64,000 nt of DNA from Puffinus mauretanicus (lineage: Eukaryota > Chordata > Aves > Procellariiformes > Procellariidae): positions 1,658,001 through 1,722,000 of the forward strand of contig JAJKFH010000209.1 of NCBI GenBank assembly GCA_023333565.1, in the 5' to 3' direction. The position numbers and the translations under genes were made by a program. Shown here piece by piece: positions 12,001-25,084 of the stretch. The notes beneath the pieces are model-generated. The model made no database searches. It was not told where the DNA came from and saw nothing but the letters and a program-made list of their open reading frames with translations. Every line of letters begins with the position of its first letter. The stretch's first letter is position 1.

Positions 12001-13439
12001 TCAAAACCAGGCATTCTCCCATGTTCTGATCCCTGGTTGTCAGGTCATTCAACAGTTGAGGATCTTTCTGAAGTTTTGACCTTAACTCATCTGTTCAGGC
12101 ATCTCAGCTACTCGTCACTAGTCAGCAGTGACCTTACAATTCATATCCACTGCTTTTGTGAATCTGAATGTACAGCGTCAACAATAGCTCGCAGTGATGT
12201 CTGTTGTCATTGCTTTATATGGCTATAAGATATTTGGATCCAGATCTGTGGGCATAGTAGTCTTAGTTCTTACGTCCTTTTAAGTAGTGGTGCTGGCCAA
12301 CATATTTTTGTGTACCCTGTGTTCAAGCTTCCCAGGGAAGCTCCTGGAAGAGAGTTATGGATTTTTTTGGTCCAGGTTTTCTTCTGGTCTTTCCTAGGGA
12401 GCTGAGGGGTATAGTGTGATAGACTGACCTGTTATGGAACCTTATTTTATAAAGTGGCATAGAAAAGCCTACGAACTTAGCTACTGGTCATTTTTAACAC
12501 AAGAAAACATTACTCAGTCAACCTCGGTATCCTGCCTCAAGCAGTGACCACTCCCGGAAAACCTAAGGTAAGATGAAGAAACACTCTCTTTTATATATAC
12601 GTACTTTAGTTCCAATGGGCGTTAGTTGATGGGGCTTTAACCATTTCTTTCATGTTTATCTTTTCTTTGTATGGTCTTCTAATTTTGTATTCGTTTAAAA
12701 TTGATAATTAGCTGATTTGACCACCAGGTGGCCTACTCCACTGTGTTGTTAGCGTGTGCCCTAACTCACGTCTTCAGCAGGGTGTTCAACAGTATTTATG
12801 AAAACTTCTGTTGTAAGACGGCGTTATTCCCTGAGTGCGAGCACGGCATTTGTAATCTTAACTTGGTCTTTTTTGTTGTACCAATCAAATGTAAACGTGT
12901 TCATACCAGCGGGACTTTTTCAGGCCTATGAAATGTTGCAAAATTAAAAACATATATGATGTCCTTAAAGATTTTTGCGTGGTTTAAATATTCAAACCTT
13001 TTTCTTAAGTGCTTAATGGCTTTACCAAAGGACAGTTAACTTCTGCCTCTGCCATTTCTTCCACACTTTATTAAAGAGGCAAAGAATAAAATCAATGCAA
13101 TGACAAGTCTTCAAACATCAGTACCAAATGCCAATCACCAATGAGCTGGAAAAATTACCTTTAATAGGGTTAATGTAGTGCTAGTATAGTCACTTAATGT
13201 ACAAAAGCTCTATGGTCTGTTCTAAAATATGTATTCATTACTTTAATTTCTTTAAACTTCAGTTCTATAGCAACATATTATACCTCTAGCATAATAGCTA
13301 ATGAAATTACCTAAAATAGTTGACTCAGACGTAGATTTGAAAAAAGTAACCTAGTACTGTTAGGAGCATGGAATATTCAACAACATATACATTTTTTTTT
13401 ATTTTTAGAATTGTCACTAATTATAAAATGATTGTTAAG

Positions 13440-13480
13440 CTAGGAAGTACAGCCACTTAAACTAGGAAGTGAAACCACTT
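13440..13480. repeat. Imperfect tandem duplication, two 19-bp units
   Basis: Units at 13440-13458 and 13462-13480, both beginning ctaggaagt and ending ccactt, with three mismatches between them. Local slippage product. Confidence 0.8.
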
Positions 13481-15739
13481 TATGTCATTGAAGTGCAGAT
13501 ACCATTCACAAAGGTTCTGTCACCATAAAAATCAGAGTCACTTATCTTTCCTGATAATCTTAATAGAATGTATTCCTTCAAAAATCTGAAAAACACAGAA
13601 TAAGCAATGGGATCTCGTTCTTTCCCCCCCCATCCTTTTCTCAGTTTTTTTCTTGTATTTTTCCATCTTCATTTGGAATTACTAAATTCCCTACAGATAC
13701 AGCATAGTATAACAAACATCTATTAACCAGGCAGGCAACAGTTAAAGTTGAAGACATCAATACACATAAGCATTTATCTGTTCTTAACGGGCACAGATCT
13801 TTCCAATTTGTATTTCAACTGCCAGACAGCTATCATGGCATGCATGGTTACCAGGATAGGCTTTCCACAAAGCAGGACCAGAATGTCTTGAGAGGATGCC
13901 AGAAGGACAAAAGTTCATGGCTTCCCTAGTGTTCGCTATAGCTAAAGTGGATTCAAAATATCCTGAATTTGCCTCATATTACTTCACTTCTGGTTTTGTG
14001 TCCTGATATTTCCTGCTACTGCGGTCCTTTGAAGCATTTCTTTCCTTCTCAGATATATGCATATCTTTTCCAATTTTCAAGACATCTTTTTCATCTTCTT
14101 TACATAGAATTCAGACATTAAGAGAGCAACAACTTACCAGTCTCTAAATCCACTGACATTGCAAGTGTTATATAGATTTGAATATCGATGCTATAGTCAC
14201 CAGTTTATCAGTCTGCTTAGAGCACGGAGATTAGCATTTCAGCGAGGCAACATAAGTCAACATGAACTTGTGGGTTTTTTCTAAAATCCATTTCTACAGT
14301 TTCATTGCAGTATCTTTACAGTACTATTTTTTTAATTGCTGAAAGACAGGTTCTATTAATATACAGGCATTATGCTGTATGCTGGTTTCAGAGAAGCTCA
14401 TTACAAAATGCTAAACACAAAGGGGCAGATTCCCTGGTCTGTCAAGATCACTTCACATTCAGCTTTACAAAGTGAATCTAGAGCAGTCGGTGGTATGCAC
14501 TAGAAAATACTGTCCTTGTGGGTGAAATTCTCATTGTTATCATTCACTTCATCTGCTACTACGGTCTTTTTCTCCTGCTCCCCGTCATCCTTTCCAGCAT
14601 GAATAGAAGCAGAAAAAAATCTTTACGTGAACCAGGAGAGCCTAACAAGTAAAAGCCAAAATGTGCAGGCAATATTGTCCATAAGCACAAATTATTTTTC
14701 ATTTATATCAGGGCCAAGTTATTGAAAATTGGCTTTCTGACAGTGCTAGGAAGAATCAAGCCTAAAAATGTCCGAAGTATGTATATTTGAGTTCACAAGC
14801 CTCTGCAAAAATTGTTCGGCTTCTCTGTGTTTTGGTTCTATAAATTGTAATCCCAGAAACACCAAACAGAGTTAACCCGAGATCAGTGTAAGTCATCTGG
14901 TTTCATGTTTGATTCTTGTAGTAACGTCATGCTTTCACAGACATTCAAGCTTTGGCAAAGGTATAAGAAGATAAAACATCTGGAAGTTAAAATTAAACAA
15001 ATTCAAACTAGAAGCAAGCCATGCAGCTTCTAACAGTGTAGGAAGCTGGCTATTTATCATCTTACCAAGGAATGCAATGAATTTTCCATCAGTTGCATCT
15101 TTAAATCAGGGCTGGATGCAATACCAAAAGATTTTCTCTAAGCCAGAAAGTTGAGAGCTTAATACAGGAAGAGAAGGTAAGACTATGGCACATTTTATAC
15201 AAGTGGTGAGGTTAGTTTATGACAATTTCTTGAACTTCAGATCTGTGAATCAGCCCAAGTTTTGTCAGAGAATGTTTTGGTAGAATGCCATTAGAGATGA
15301 GAAGATGCTTTCAGCTTTCATCATGCCAGCAAATAACATAGTTCATATTTAGCCGCAGCATAAATCCTTAAAAACAGACACCTGAAATCAGGGAAATAGA
15401 AAGAAACAGAAGAAAAATTTCTTTTGATTCTGTCTCGCAGAATAGTTGTCCAGTAGACAAAATGAGTTCAGAGTCACTGCATTCAAGTATTCTTTTAAAG
15501 GTAACTATTAGTGTTGGTTCCTAAATGTCTTGTAGAAATCAAGATTTATTGAATTTAGAGCTGAGGTACTTTCTATGATGACTAAAATGTATCATAAGTA
15601 CAAAAATTCTTTTTTTTTTCAGTCTAGTGTGAAGCAAACAATCTTAAGTAGTTCTGAGTTCAGACAATATATTTTGTTGGACAGAGCGCTGGAGCGGATC
15701 TCAAAATACTTTTGTTCCCACATCACAGATCTTCCCTGA

Positions 15740-15835
15740 CAACAGACATGGTGTCTGTCTGTATCTCAGTTTCCCATTTTAAATTGAGAATAATATTTTT
15801 CCACTTCACAGGACAGTTGCAAGTCTGCAACTTTT
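15740..15835 (+). mobile_element. L2/MIR-like retroposon tail fragment
   Basis: The run 'ctgtatctcagtttcccat', then a degenerate aaaatgggaataataat-like block and a 'cttcacaggacagttg' block, follows the order of the conserved L2/MIR 3' region (cctcagtttcc, then taaaatggggataataat, then cacagggttgttg). Ancient and diverged. Orientation is taken from that block order. Confidence 0.5.
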
Positions 15836-16042
15836 CGGAGCATAGGAATGGCAAGCTTGAGCCGGCCTGTAAAAGGCTGCATTAGGGATACCCTTGCTAG
15901 TGGCCATTTGGAAAGAGGCTAGGTATCTCTCCTAGGCATAGCAGCTGTTGGAGATGCAGAAAGACTGGCTTTCAGCATGTCCTGAATTATTTCGTTTCCA
16001 ACATTTCTGGGCAGAACTGAAGTTCATAGTAACATCTCACTC

Positions 16043-16069
16043 CATCACATCACATCGCATCACATCACA
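16043..16069. repeat. (CATCA)n pentanucleotide microsatellite
   Basis: Five units of catca with a single substitution (catcg) in the middle. Roughly 360 bases from the solo LTR and not obviously related to it. Confidence 0.9.
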
Positions 16070-16432
16070 GAATAACAGAGTGCATATTTCTGTTCCTGGT
16101 GGTTCATGATCACACTTCACATACTCCTTGGACATTACAAGGCTCTTAAAGAACAAACCCAATGTCACATGCAGGTGGCCAGAAGCAGGACTTCTTTGTC
16201 TTTTTCCCTTTTCCCATTATATGTGTGATAGTTCCTCTCATTTTTATTGCTTAGGTTTTGTCTGTCTTAAATTGTTTAAAATATTAAAATATTATTACAT
16301 TCAGAAAGTCTAATTTTCTAAGACTCCAGAGGTTAAAAAAAATTGTATAACTTATCATGTATGTTAGTTTTCAGAAACAATGGCCACACTGACATAGTCT
16401 TTTAAATATCATTCAGCAAATATAGTGGTGTT

Positions 16433-16972
16433 TGTTGTGGTTTAACCCGGCAGGCAGCCAAACACCACACAGCTGCTCGTTCACTTCCAGTGGGATGAGG
16501 GAGAGAATCGGGAAAAAAAAAAAAGTAAAATTTGTGGATTAAGACAAAGACAGTTTTATAGAACAGAAAAGGAAGGGAAAACAATAATAATAACGATGAT
16601 AGAATATCACAAAATAAGTGATGCACAATGCAATTGCTCACCACCCGCTGACAGATGCCCAGCCAGTCCCCAAGCAGCAGTCACTGCCCCCCAGCCAACT
16701 CCCCCCAGTTTATATACTGGGCATGACGTCATATGGTATGGAATACCCCGTTGGCCAGTTTGGGTCAGCTGTCCTGGCTATTCTTCGTGCCAGCTTCTTG
16801 TGCACCTGGCAGAGTATGGGAAGCTGAAAAGTCCTTGACCAGCGTAAACAATACCTAGCAACAACTAAAACATCAGTGTGTATTCAACATTATTCTCATC
16901 CTAAATCCAAAACACAGCACTATATCAGCTACTAGGAAGAAAATTAACTCCATTCCAGCCAAAACCAGGACA
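16433..16972 (-). mobile_element. Solo LTR of an avian endogenous retrovirus, antisense to AKAP6
   Basis: The 540-bp element runs from TG to CA and is flanked by matching 5-bp repeats. Its sequence (the 'gtggtttaaccc..gcaggcagc' end, the ggtggg-like motif with 'gagagaatcgg', the 'atgacgtcatatggtatgg' core, and 'aaaattaactccattccagcc..aaaaccagga') matches my recollection of an LTR family dispersed in non-galliform birds. Orientation is minus: read on that strand, a CRE (16731-16724) is followed by a TATA box (16716-16709) and then a TATAAA-type poly(A) signal (16560-16555). No internal gag/pol or second LTR follows, so it is a recombination-derived solo LTR. It is better preserved than any other element in the window and so is probably the youngest. 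Confidence 0.85.
16709..16731 (-). promoter_or_regulatory. LTR core promoter: CRE plus TATA box
   Basis: On the minus strand a perfect palindromic CRE (tgacgtca, 16724-16731) lies seven bases upstream of tatataaa (16709-16716). This is the usual U3 promoter arrangement. It could drive transcripts antisense to AKAP6; activity is not shown by sequence. Confidence 0.6.
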
Positions 16973-19900
16973 GTGTTGTTAGGTGTTCTAGAATCGAAAT
17001 ACATCTTGGAAGAAGTTTTTCCACCTTCAAGGTAGTCTGACCAAGAAGCTGCTTGGGCATAGCATTATGCTGTTTCGATCACCAGTGAGGAAGAGAGAAA
17101 GCATCTGTGTTAAATACCCATAGATCCGTCAGGGTGTTACCAGTCTCAGATATTCTGAAGAAGGCTAGTTGTTAGTTCTTGCCATTCAGTCATCTTTATA
17201 CCCTTAGTTTGTTTCAGGGACTATTGAACTTCCTATTGATAAGGCAAAAAATTATCACTGCTGTAGAATTTGCTATCAAAGCTGTTAATACCGTAAAAAA
17301 TGAAATATTTTCTTCCATGTTAAAATAATTCAATGACATTTGTGAGGTGTACAACTTCTTGCCAACTCTTCTAATTTAAAACATTATCTGTTTGAGGAAA
17401 ACATATGTTTGAAATTTTTAATTCAGTGATAGGAAAGGCACTAATGAAATATGCATGTATGAATTTTGTATTGCATAAGTTTCCTTTTTCTTGAAATATG
17501 ATTAAAAGCCAAACATCTGGATTATGTTTAAAAAGCTTGAATTTCCAGTTTTCAGAGAGATTCAATCTATTTTGACACCGTACACTTAGCCTTAACATTT
17601 TCAGCATGCTGTTAACATTACTTGCTATTGTAAAAAAATAAGGTCAGGTTTAAACAAAGTTGGACTTCTCCTAATGCTAAAAATGTTTTCTGAAATAGCT
17701 GTTTCTGCAGCATTCACACAGCCGTAGTTTAGGCTGTGTCAGCAGTTCCATTATAAATTTGCTCTCAAAAGCGGTTTGTAGTTGATCATAAAAATAACTT
17801 TTCAACTTGAGAGTATTTTTTCTTTTATTATAAAGTACTATGTTTTTCCTAGAATAACATTAAAAATGAAATATTGAGTTCTTAAGAATTTATAAAATTA
17901 AAAATAAAATGAGATTATCTAGTGTTAATACAGATAATGGCATTGGGATGCCAACTTTCTCCTTTTGTTTTAGTAACATTAATGTGTACTGGGAAAGTGA
18001 ATAGCTATTATCTGCTATGTCTCTTGAAGGGTTCAGAATATGTCTGTCTGGAGATGGTAATAAGTAGTTAACTATATAACTTTCTTTTTAACATGTTTTA
18101 ACAATAGTTTTGATGCGGTACGTTGTAATGGTATTGCTATAAGACAAATTACGGTGATTGCCAGTGTTTTAGATAGTGAGTGGAGATGTTTTAGCACTCC
18201 TAGTGGACCTGCCGCATGTGCCAACTTTGACATAACTCAAGGGAAATTATAAGGAACAAATCAAATAGAACATTATAAAAACGATTAGCTTTCACTTTAC
18301 TTAAGACAGCACAGGATGTGCATTTAAAATAAAAATGACATTTTTCATTATAACTTTGGGGCAAATTGAGAAATCTGCTGTCAACACCCTTTCTGATGAG
18401 CACCTAGATGGGCCCTCAAACAGGTGTAAGTTCTGTCGTGTAGAAAAAAGTTCAAATACTTCAAAGATCATGTTGTTACCCTACATACTACAGGTGATGA
18501 GAACTCAGATCCACATGTTATGAGGTTAGAGACTGAGCAAGCTAGATGCAGATTCTGTCTGGTCTTGACTTGAGGTCGCTCACCAGACTGCAGAGATTAC
18601 AGGGCTATCACCAGAGGCCAGGGATCATTTTCTTTTCTCACAGTTTATAAGGTCTAGTAATGTGGATTACTAAAGCCACTGTGCCTTAAATGGTGGGTGT
18701 ACTTATCTTTGTGGATTCTCCTGTCCTTTGGTGGAGACTTTGAGTTCTGCTTCTGTTGGTCTGTAGAACTTAGATTTCCATTTGGCTCTTTTTGCAGTAG
18801 GGAACCTCTTCTCCCATGAAACAATATAGCAAATAGGTAAGAAGAAGAAGGATCCAGAGATATTCTACCCTCAAATAGTAGGTATTGCTAGAAGAGAGGA
18901 TAATTTCTTTGTTGATTTTCAGTCAGACTTCAGTCACGGGAGGCTATTACTGACCACCATTAGCATTCTGGCTGAGTAACAATGGTGTAAGGACTTCAGA
19001 AGAGCCAGTCTGTGAAAGATAAATGCACAGGAACATCCATTTCAAAATAGAATGATGCCTGTAACACACAGCCTGACAATAGTCGGTGCATTTGGAATTA
19101 AATCTTTGTGTAGAGGAGTTCCAATTTTATGTTTCATGCATAGTGCAGAAGCAGGCACAGCTTAGCAGAAGGGAGGATAACAGGTTATAAATTACTTTCT
19201 TTGATTATCTTCTTCAAAACATCTCCATAATCTTACATTGTTGTATTTTATTTTGTAAAAATGTAAATGTAAAAATGTAGCTATATGAGATTTGGTACAT
19301 GTAGGGTCAGCGTTTCAGAATATCCAGCCAAGGATGGAGCTGCAACTCCACCTTTTTGTTTCCACGCCAAACAGTTTCCCTGCCATCAAATACATTTTCT
19401 GCTCAGTAATGGGCTAAGTGCAGTCTACACCAGTATTTTGGAATCTCCCTTACTCTGTGGTTTTTTCCCTCAATAAAAATACCTGAGCACTAACCCGAAG
19501 GTATAGTAGTTATTAATTCCTAAAGAGCACTATTTTTTATTTATTTAATATAAATTATTCTCCAGACAACTAAATAAATGTAAATTAAGCTAAATCCACA
19601 TTTGATATGTTAAGCATGCCTGTAGGTTGCATCTGTATTAGTCTGTGCCGAAAGTCACACCTCTGGTGCAAGGTGTAAAAAAACCCTCAAAGTTCTAACA
19701 GCATTTTCAAGCAATACAAGACGAATCTCAGAAATTCCTTCATGTATCAGTCAAAGATCCCAGTTAAACACACAGTTCATGAGATCGATAGATTGTTATA
19801 ACATGTAGTACTCCCGCTCTGTGGCCTTACCTGAACTGTGCTATAAACTGTATTGAGGGACCATGTTCTACCATCATCTGCCAGGGTTTGGCTTTCTTTG

Positions 19901-21516
19901 TAGATGGGTGGCAGTTTCTAGATCTAGCGGAATCTCATGCACCTGACACTTGATGACCCTTGCTATATGCATTCAAGCTGCTGTATTTTGGCTATATGTT
20001 CTTAGCAATTTAATTATATTTAAAATCTGGTTAATAGTGTAGTAAATAACTGGTATTGCTACAAAATTGCGTTCTGAAGGTAATGGGATTGAATTTCAAC
20101 ACAAGTTGACACTCAATTAAAATTTCCATATATCCAGTGAATTCGCCAGTTCTTGGCTGCCATATTAAGGTGGATGTCTTCCTGCTTAACTGAACACTGA
20201 GCAAGACAGGCAAAATGCATAATAAAGCCAAATCAAGACTTAATATACCCACTCAATTTTTTATTGTTTGTATCAAGTAGTAAGCTTGCAGAACAAACTC
20301 GGGGATGTGGATTAAAAAAAAAAATTAAATAATCAGTATTTAAACAAAATTCCTCTATATTTAGAGTAATGAAGCTGAAAAAAAAAAAAAGAGAAGCCCT
20401 TAAAACTTCTTACTGCCATCAGCCAGTAGATCCATGGGGCTTGTTCGGCTAAAAGCCACAACAGACTTTGTAATGCAATGATGTAATCTTGGCTTTGTGT
20501 CATTTATATTCAACCTAAAAAAACAATTTTCCTGAATAGACAGGCTGACAACAATATTGTTCAGTGTTGGTTTTTATTTGGATTGTTTCCAAATGGTTCA
20601 TATGCTTCCACAGCAACACCCTATGCCCGCTTTTTCAGAGTTTTTACTCTGAATTCCGAAGTTTCCCCTTTTTCCTCGCGTTTTATTTTGCTTTTCAAGT
20701 CCCAGTTATGTTTGTGAAACTAACCAGCTCGGCCACAAAATTAGGATGTATCTTGCAGAGTGCATTCATTTTACTTTTTGCATATTTTTCCCGAGGTCAT
20801 GTCAAGGTTAGTTTGAATTCCATCCTACATTAAGACTTCTTTCACAGCTATTTAGCTCTGCAGCCTACTCCCCGCTGGGGTCTGCCCCTTGGGCACGTCA
20901 AAGCTTCAGACCTGACAAATCACACACAGATGAAGCTGTACAGTTTTTTAAACAGTTTCATCAGTAACGTGGGGTGGGGTTTTTTGCCTTTACACTATAC
21001 TTTTTTTTTCCCACTGGCCTTTATTCTCTGAATTGCAATATCCTGAAGACTGATTTCCTTATGGAAAATTCCCTTGCACAGGCAAGTTGTAAAATAGAAA
21101 CGGCATTGTACAGTACGTGCCACTCACAGCCTCCCAGAAACTGAAAGTACTGCAGATCCTCTTAATTAGTAACAAGCTATAGCTCCTTGTCTAATAACTG
21201 TAATCGTATTGTTAACATTATTTGCACAGAAGAGCCTAAAACTATAAAGGCTGATAAATATTCAAAATTTATCATCCATATTGCAAACCCGTTAGTTATC
21301 CAGGAGAGCTGTTAGTTGTTCACAGGAATAAACTTCTGTCATCCTTGGGATTACTCAGATGAGTAAATGTTCATCGGTGTCAAGAAATGACGCTGTGCTT
21401 TAGCAGCGATCCTTATGGGACTTGGGAAATTTTAAGTGGGTGTATATGTGTATATATATAATCAGCTTCACAACTATATGCAGGGCTTTCACCACCTACA
21501 TTCATGCACAAACACG

Positions 21517-21531
21517 CCCCCCCCCCGCCCC
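21517..21531. repeat. Poly-C tract
   Basis: Ten C, one G, four C in a row; an isolated homopolymer tract in AT-rich sequence. Confidence 0.9.
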
Positions 21532-24500
21532 ATGTACATGTCGCTGCACAAAAACCGGCTTGAAGTGTGTAATGCGGCTTGTAGGTGAAAATAAATTTTC
21601 TAAAATTCTTAGCTGTAGACTGCTATCTGTATTTTAGCATTTTGTGAAACTAATGGTGCAACACCATTTCCCGTTTAATTGATGAAGTTAAAATGCTTGG
21701 CTGCTAATGAGTGTATTAGCAAACAATATACCCTTAACAAGCTTAAGCAGCTCAGGATTTTAAAAAGCAGCTTACTGTCCTCCTCATTTTTATAAGACAA
21801 AATGTACTGCCTTCTACAAATTGCTTGATCGACTGATGAAGTACTATAATTATAGTTGTATTGCAGTTTTGACAAAGCCACAATAACAGATTGTAGTTTA
21901 GTCCCCACTCTAGGCACACAACTCTTTGCATTACAAAACCCAGTTTTACGGGTCTAATTCTTACTGAGAACAAAAGGCACCTGGAGATGTTAACTATATA
22001 CTAAAAGAAAACTTGGAATCTAGGAAATAATAATATTGAAGCATGACTTTTCTTCTCGCAGTTTGTTCATTGGGAATGGTATCTAATGAAGAGTTGTCTA
22101 AAGGCTTGCTTGTTTGGAACTAATTAAAGACAGATATCCTAAATAGAAAAAGGATCATGGGAATTACATTAGGTGTCTGGAGACTTGTTATTCTTTTGGT
22201 ACTCTGAGTAGATTGTGGAAGTTGTTAGGGATTCAAGAAATAAGGCAAGCTAATAAAAAGTTCTATTTTTCTGGTTATTGGCCAACTATTGTATTTTTGT
22301 TTGCAATAAGATTTGTGCCAACAGGCTAGGGGCTTGAATAAAACATTTAAACATTTGTGCATTAACACATTATGGTGAAAAGAGAGTCTTGTGCTTTCAC
22401 TCAGTGCATTTCAGCCTTCAATTAATGTGAAAGCACTACAATGCCTATGCAACTTCTCTTGCCTAGTGGTGCACCATTTATCATTGCAGTTTTACATTGA
22501 CCTTGACACCCACTTCATTAGAATAAAGATTGTCTACCATTTAGGTTACATTGTTCCTCTGCACAGAGACCCCATGCAAATTTCTGTTCAGATAGAAGAG
22601 CTGTGAGCCTGTCAGAGGTCATCTGCATTAAATGATTGCAGCTATTTTCCAACTGCTTCTTTTCATTCTACTCAATTCAGGCTAGGAGGATCAATCAAGC
22701 CCTCTGCCTGAAACAGTGGGACTGCTGGGAATATAACTGTTTTTGGTAGTAGTGGATATGCCCTAAACAGTATTAAATATTTAATATAAATTCATTAAAG
22801 GGCATACAAAGTCTTCAAAAAGATATTACATTTATAGTAAAATTTAAAGGGTTGGGATCACCTTCCTTAAAAAAAAAGGCAGAACAATGGGTACCGACTG
22901 CATAATTTTTTAATGTACACAAAATTTAGTTCATGAAGTTACTTAATATTTCTTTCAATGTGTTTATTTTTCTAGCTGCCACAGAAAGGAATGCGTAGCA
23001 GAAGTGTAATCCACATTTGCTACTTTCTGAAACAAAAAAGCAAGGTGTCTGCAGGGGTTTAAGACAAAAGTGCTAAGATTTGTTTTGTTTTACAGGCATG
23101 CACTTATACGCACATGCACTCTCACACAAATACATATTGTACTATTGTGCTTATTTGTAGGGGAAAAAAGCAAATGGAAATAAGTTAGCGCTCTCCTTCT
23201 TGAGTTTTCTGAGTGATATAATTGGAATTAAATTATTAATGGGAGATACTTAAAAAAGATTGTTTTATGATCTTCTATTAGAGAATTTGCAATTCATTTT
23301 AATATTTGTAGTTTGATTTATATTAAAGATAATGCAATCTATGTCCAATTAACAATACATAGCCAATGTAATATGATTTCCAGATCATGCAAATGGAATA
23401 AACTAGAAGAGGAAAAACTGATTCTTAACCTCAGATGTAATTTGCTGTGTGAGTTCTGGCAATTTTAAATGACATTGCACTTTTTAATTTTTCCAAAGGC
23501 TCAGCAGCAAATTTATCCCAATCAAGAAAGCCTATTATTAATTTACAAGGACAATTGTAGGAGTCTTTATAATTTCCCTATGCAATTATTTGCCATAAAT
23601 TGCTAATAGCGAAATACATGAAGTTTGCAAGAAACAGCAACTGCTATTTATCTAGACAGATCGCTCAGCCCAGGTCTTGAATGTTGTCCAGAGGTTCTAG
23701 TGCTATTGACAGCGTAAGAAATATAACCAAGCTTCTGGACGGTTTCTAAAATGTTTCGCACTGATAGTAGCAAAAAGGTAGAAGCATTAGGAGCTATTGT
23801 GAAGGGTAGGCTGGCCTCTAGCAGATTCCTTCACTTTGCTTGTATACAGCTGAGCTTTGGACCCTGGACTTTGGAATAAAAAGAGTCTTTGTTCATCACT
23901 GAATGGCATTAGGCATGGGCTTCCTAAGGGGCCACCATGAAGCCTAGCATGAAGAGTGCAAACAGTATCCAGAAAGCAAAGTGAGAATGTGTGTGAAGAG
24001 CTGATGGACAAATACTGCTATATGTGCATTGCTGTATGTTTATATATGTTTATATTACATATTTGGTGAATTTGCTTGCAGAGTGTTCTTTACTCAATTT
24101 TATGCACGCAGTATATTTTGCAAATATGTGCCAACGCTGACTATGGACGCACATACAGACACTGAACGTGCATGTGTATGTATTTGTGTCTGCAGCAGTC
24201 AAAACACCCCGAAAGGCAAGTTTTTAAAGTTTAAAGATCCAATCCAGGTAAAACTAAAATTGCAGGTTGCTCAGTTCTGATCTCAGTGGTATATCACACA
24301 GTGCCATTTGACTGAAGATATTTTGTTAGTATGTGAATGATGGAATGCAGAACATCTACAAATAGCACACCCTTATTCCAATAATGGAGAAAGTTCACTG
24401 GCTTAATTCTTCTGTACTTCGTAGCCATAGCTCCACTGTGTGTTCAGTATGTCTAGTCTCTTTTCACTATAACCAACAGAAGCACCATACAAAAGTCTTA

Positions 24501-25045
24501 CAATGGATGTCTTAATCTCTCTGTGTGCTTTTAGAGCATTATTTTGAATTCCATCATGCAGGCTTTTTTTTTCTTTCCTTCTTCTGAAGTTTTATTACAA
24601 CAACAGAATTCCCAGGGAGCTTTAGGGGCAAGGTTCGCATAATATTGCCCTAAAGTTTTGCTCGAGGGGTGGAATCCGCACCCCAGTCCTGATCATCATT
24701 TTGTGGTGTTTCTCTTTCTGAAAGATGCAGTGCGCAGTCTTACCCAGTTGTTAACTGTGTACAGATTTTTTTATTGTTTACAGGACAGTGCACATCTACG
24801 AACCTTTCATGATGATTTCTTTCTCTGACCTCTCAGTGACTAGGCATCTTGTTCCTTAACACTGAGGGAGGCTGAAAAATGCTTGAGTTGCTCAATGTGT
24901 GCCTTCTATACCAGTTTCAAAATGGCTTATTCTTCTGGTTTCCATGGTGACAATTAACACTGTTACAAGGCATTGTTCCAGTCTCCATTTGGGCAGAATT
25001 TTCGGGTGTGATTTTTCACACAAAAAATGTTTTATATAATTTTTT

Positions 25046-25084
25046 AAAGAAAAAAAAGAAAAAAAAAAAAAAAGAAAAAAAAAA
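25046..25084. repeat. A-rich homopolymer tract
   Basis: About 39 bases of A interrupted by four G. No element body was recognised immediately upstream, so I do not call it a retroposon tail. Confidence 0.85.

Larger units (their letters stand above)
16428..16977 (-). repeat. 5-bp target-site duplications flanking the solo LTR
   Basis: gtgtt at 16428-16432 is repeated exactly at 16973-16977, immediately outside the TG...CA ends of the LTR. A 5-bp duplication is typical of ERV-L (class III) type integration and argues against class I (4 bp) and class II (6 bp), if the ends are placed correctly. The left boundary could shift by a few bases because the flank itself is rich in tg. Confidence 0.7.

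Noticed and set aside
16043..16069. Possible CRISPR-like or regulatory array of short direct repeats
   Set aside because: The units are 5 bp with no spacers, which is a simple microsatellite in vertebrate DNA.
25046..25084. Possible retroposon poly(A) tail
   Set aside because: No SINE, LINE or processed-gene body upstream and no target duplication seen; it is most simply an A-rich microsatellite.
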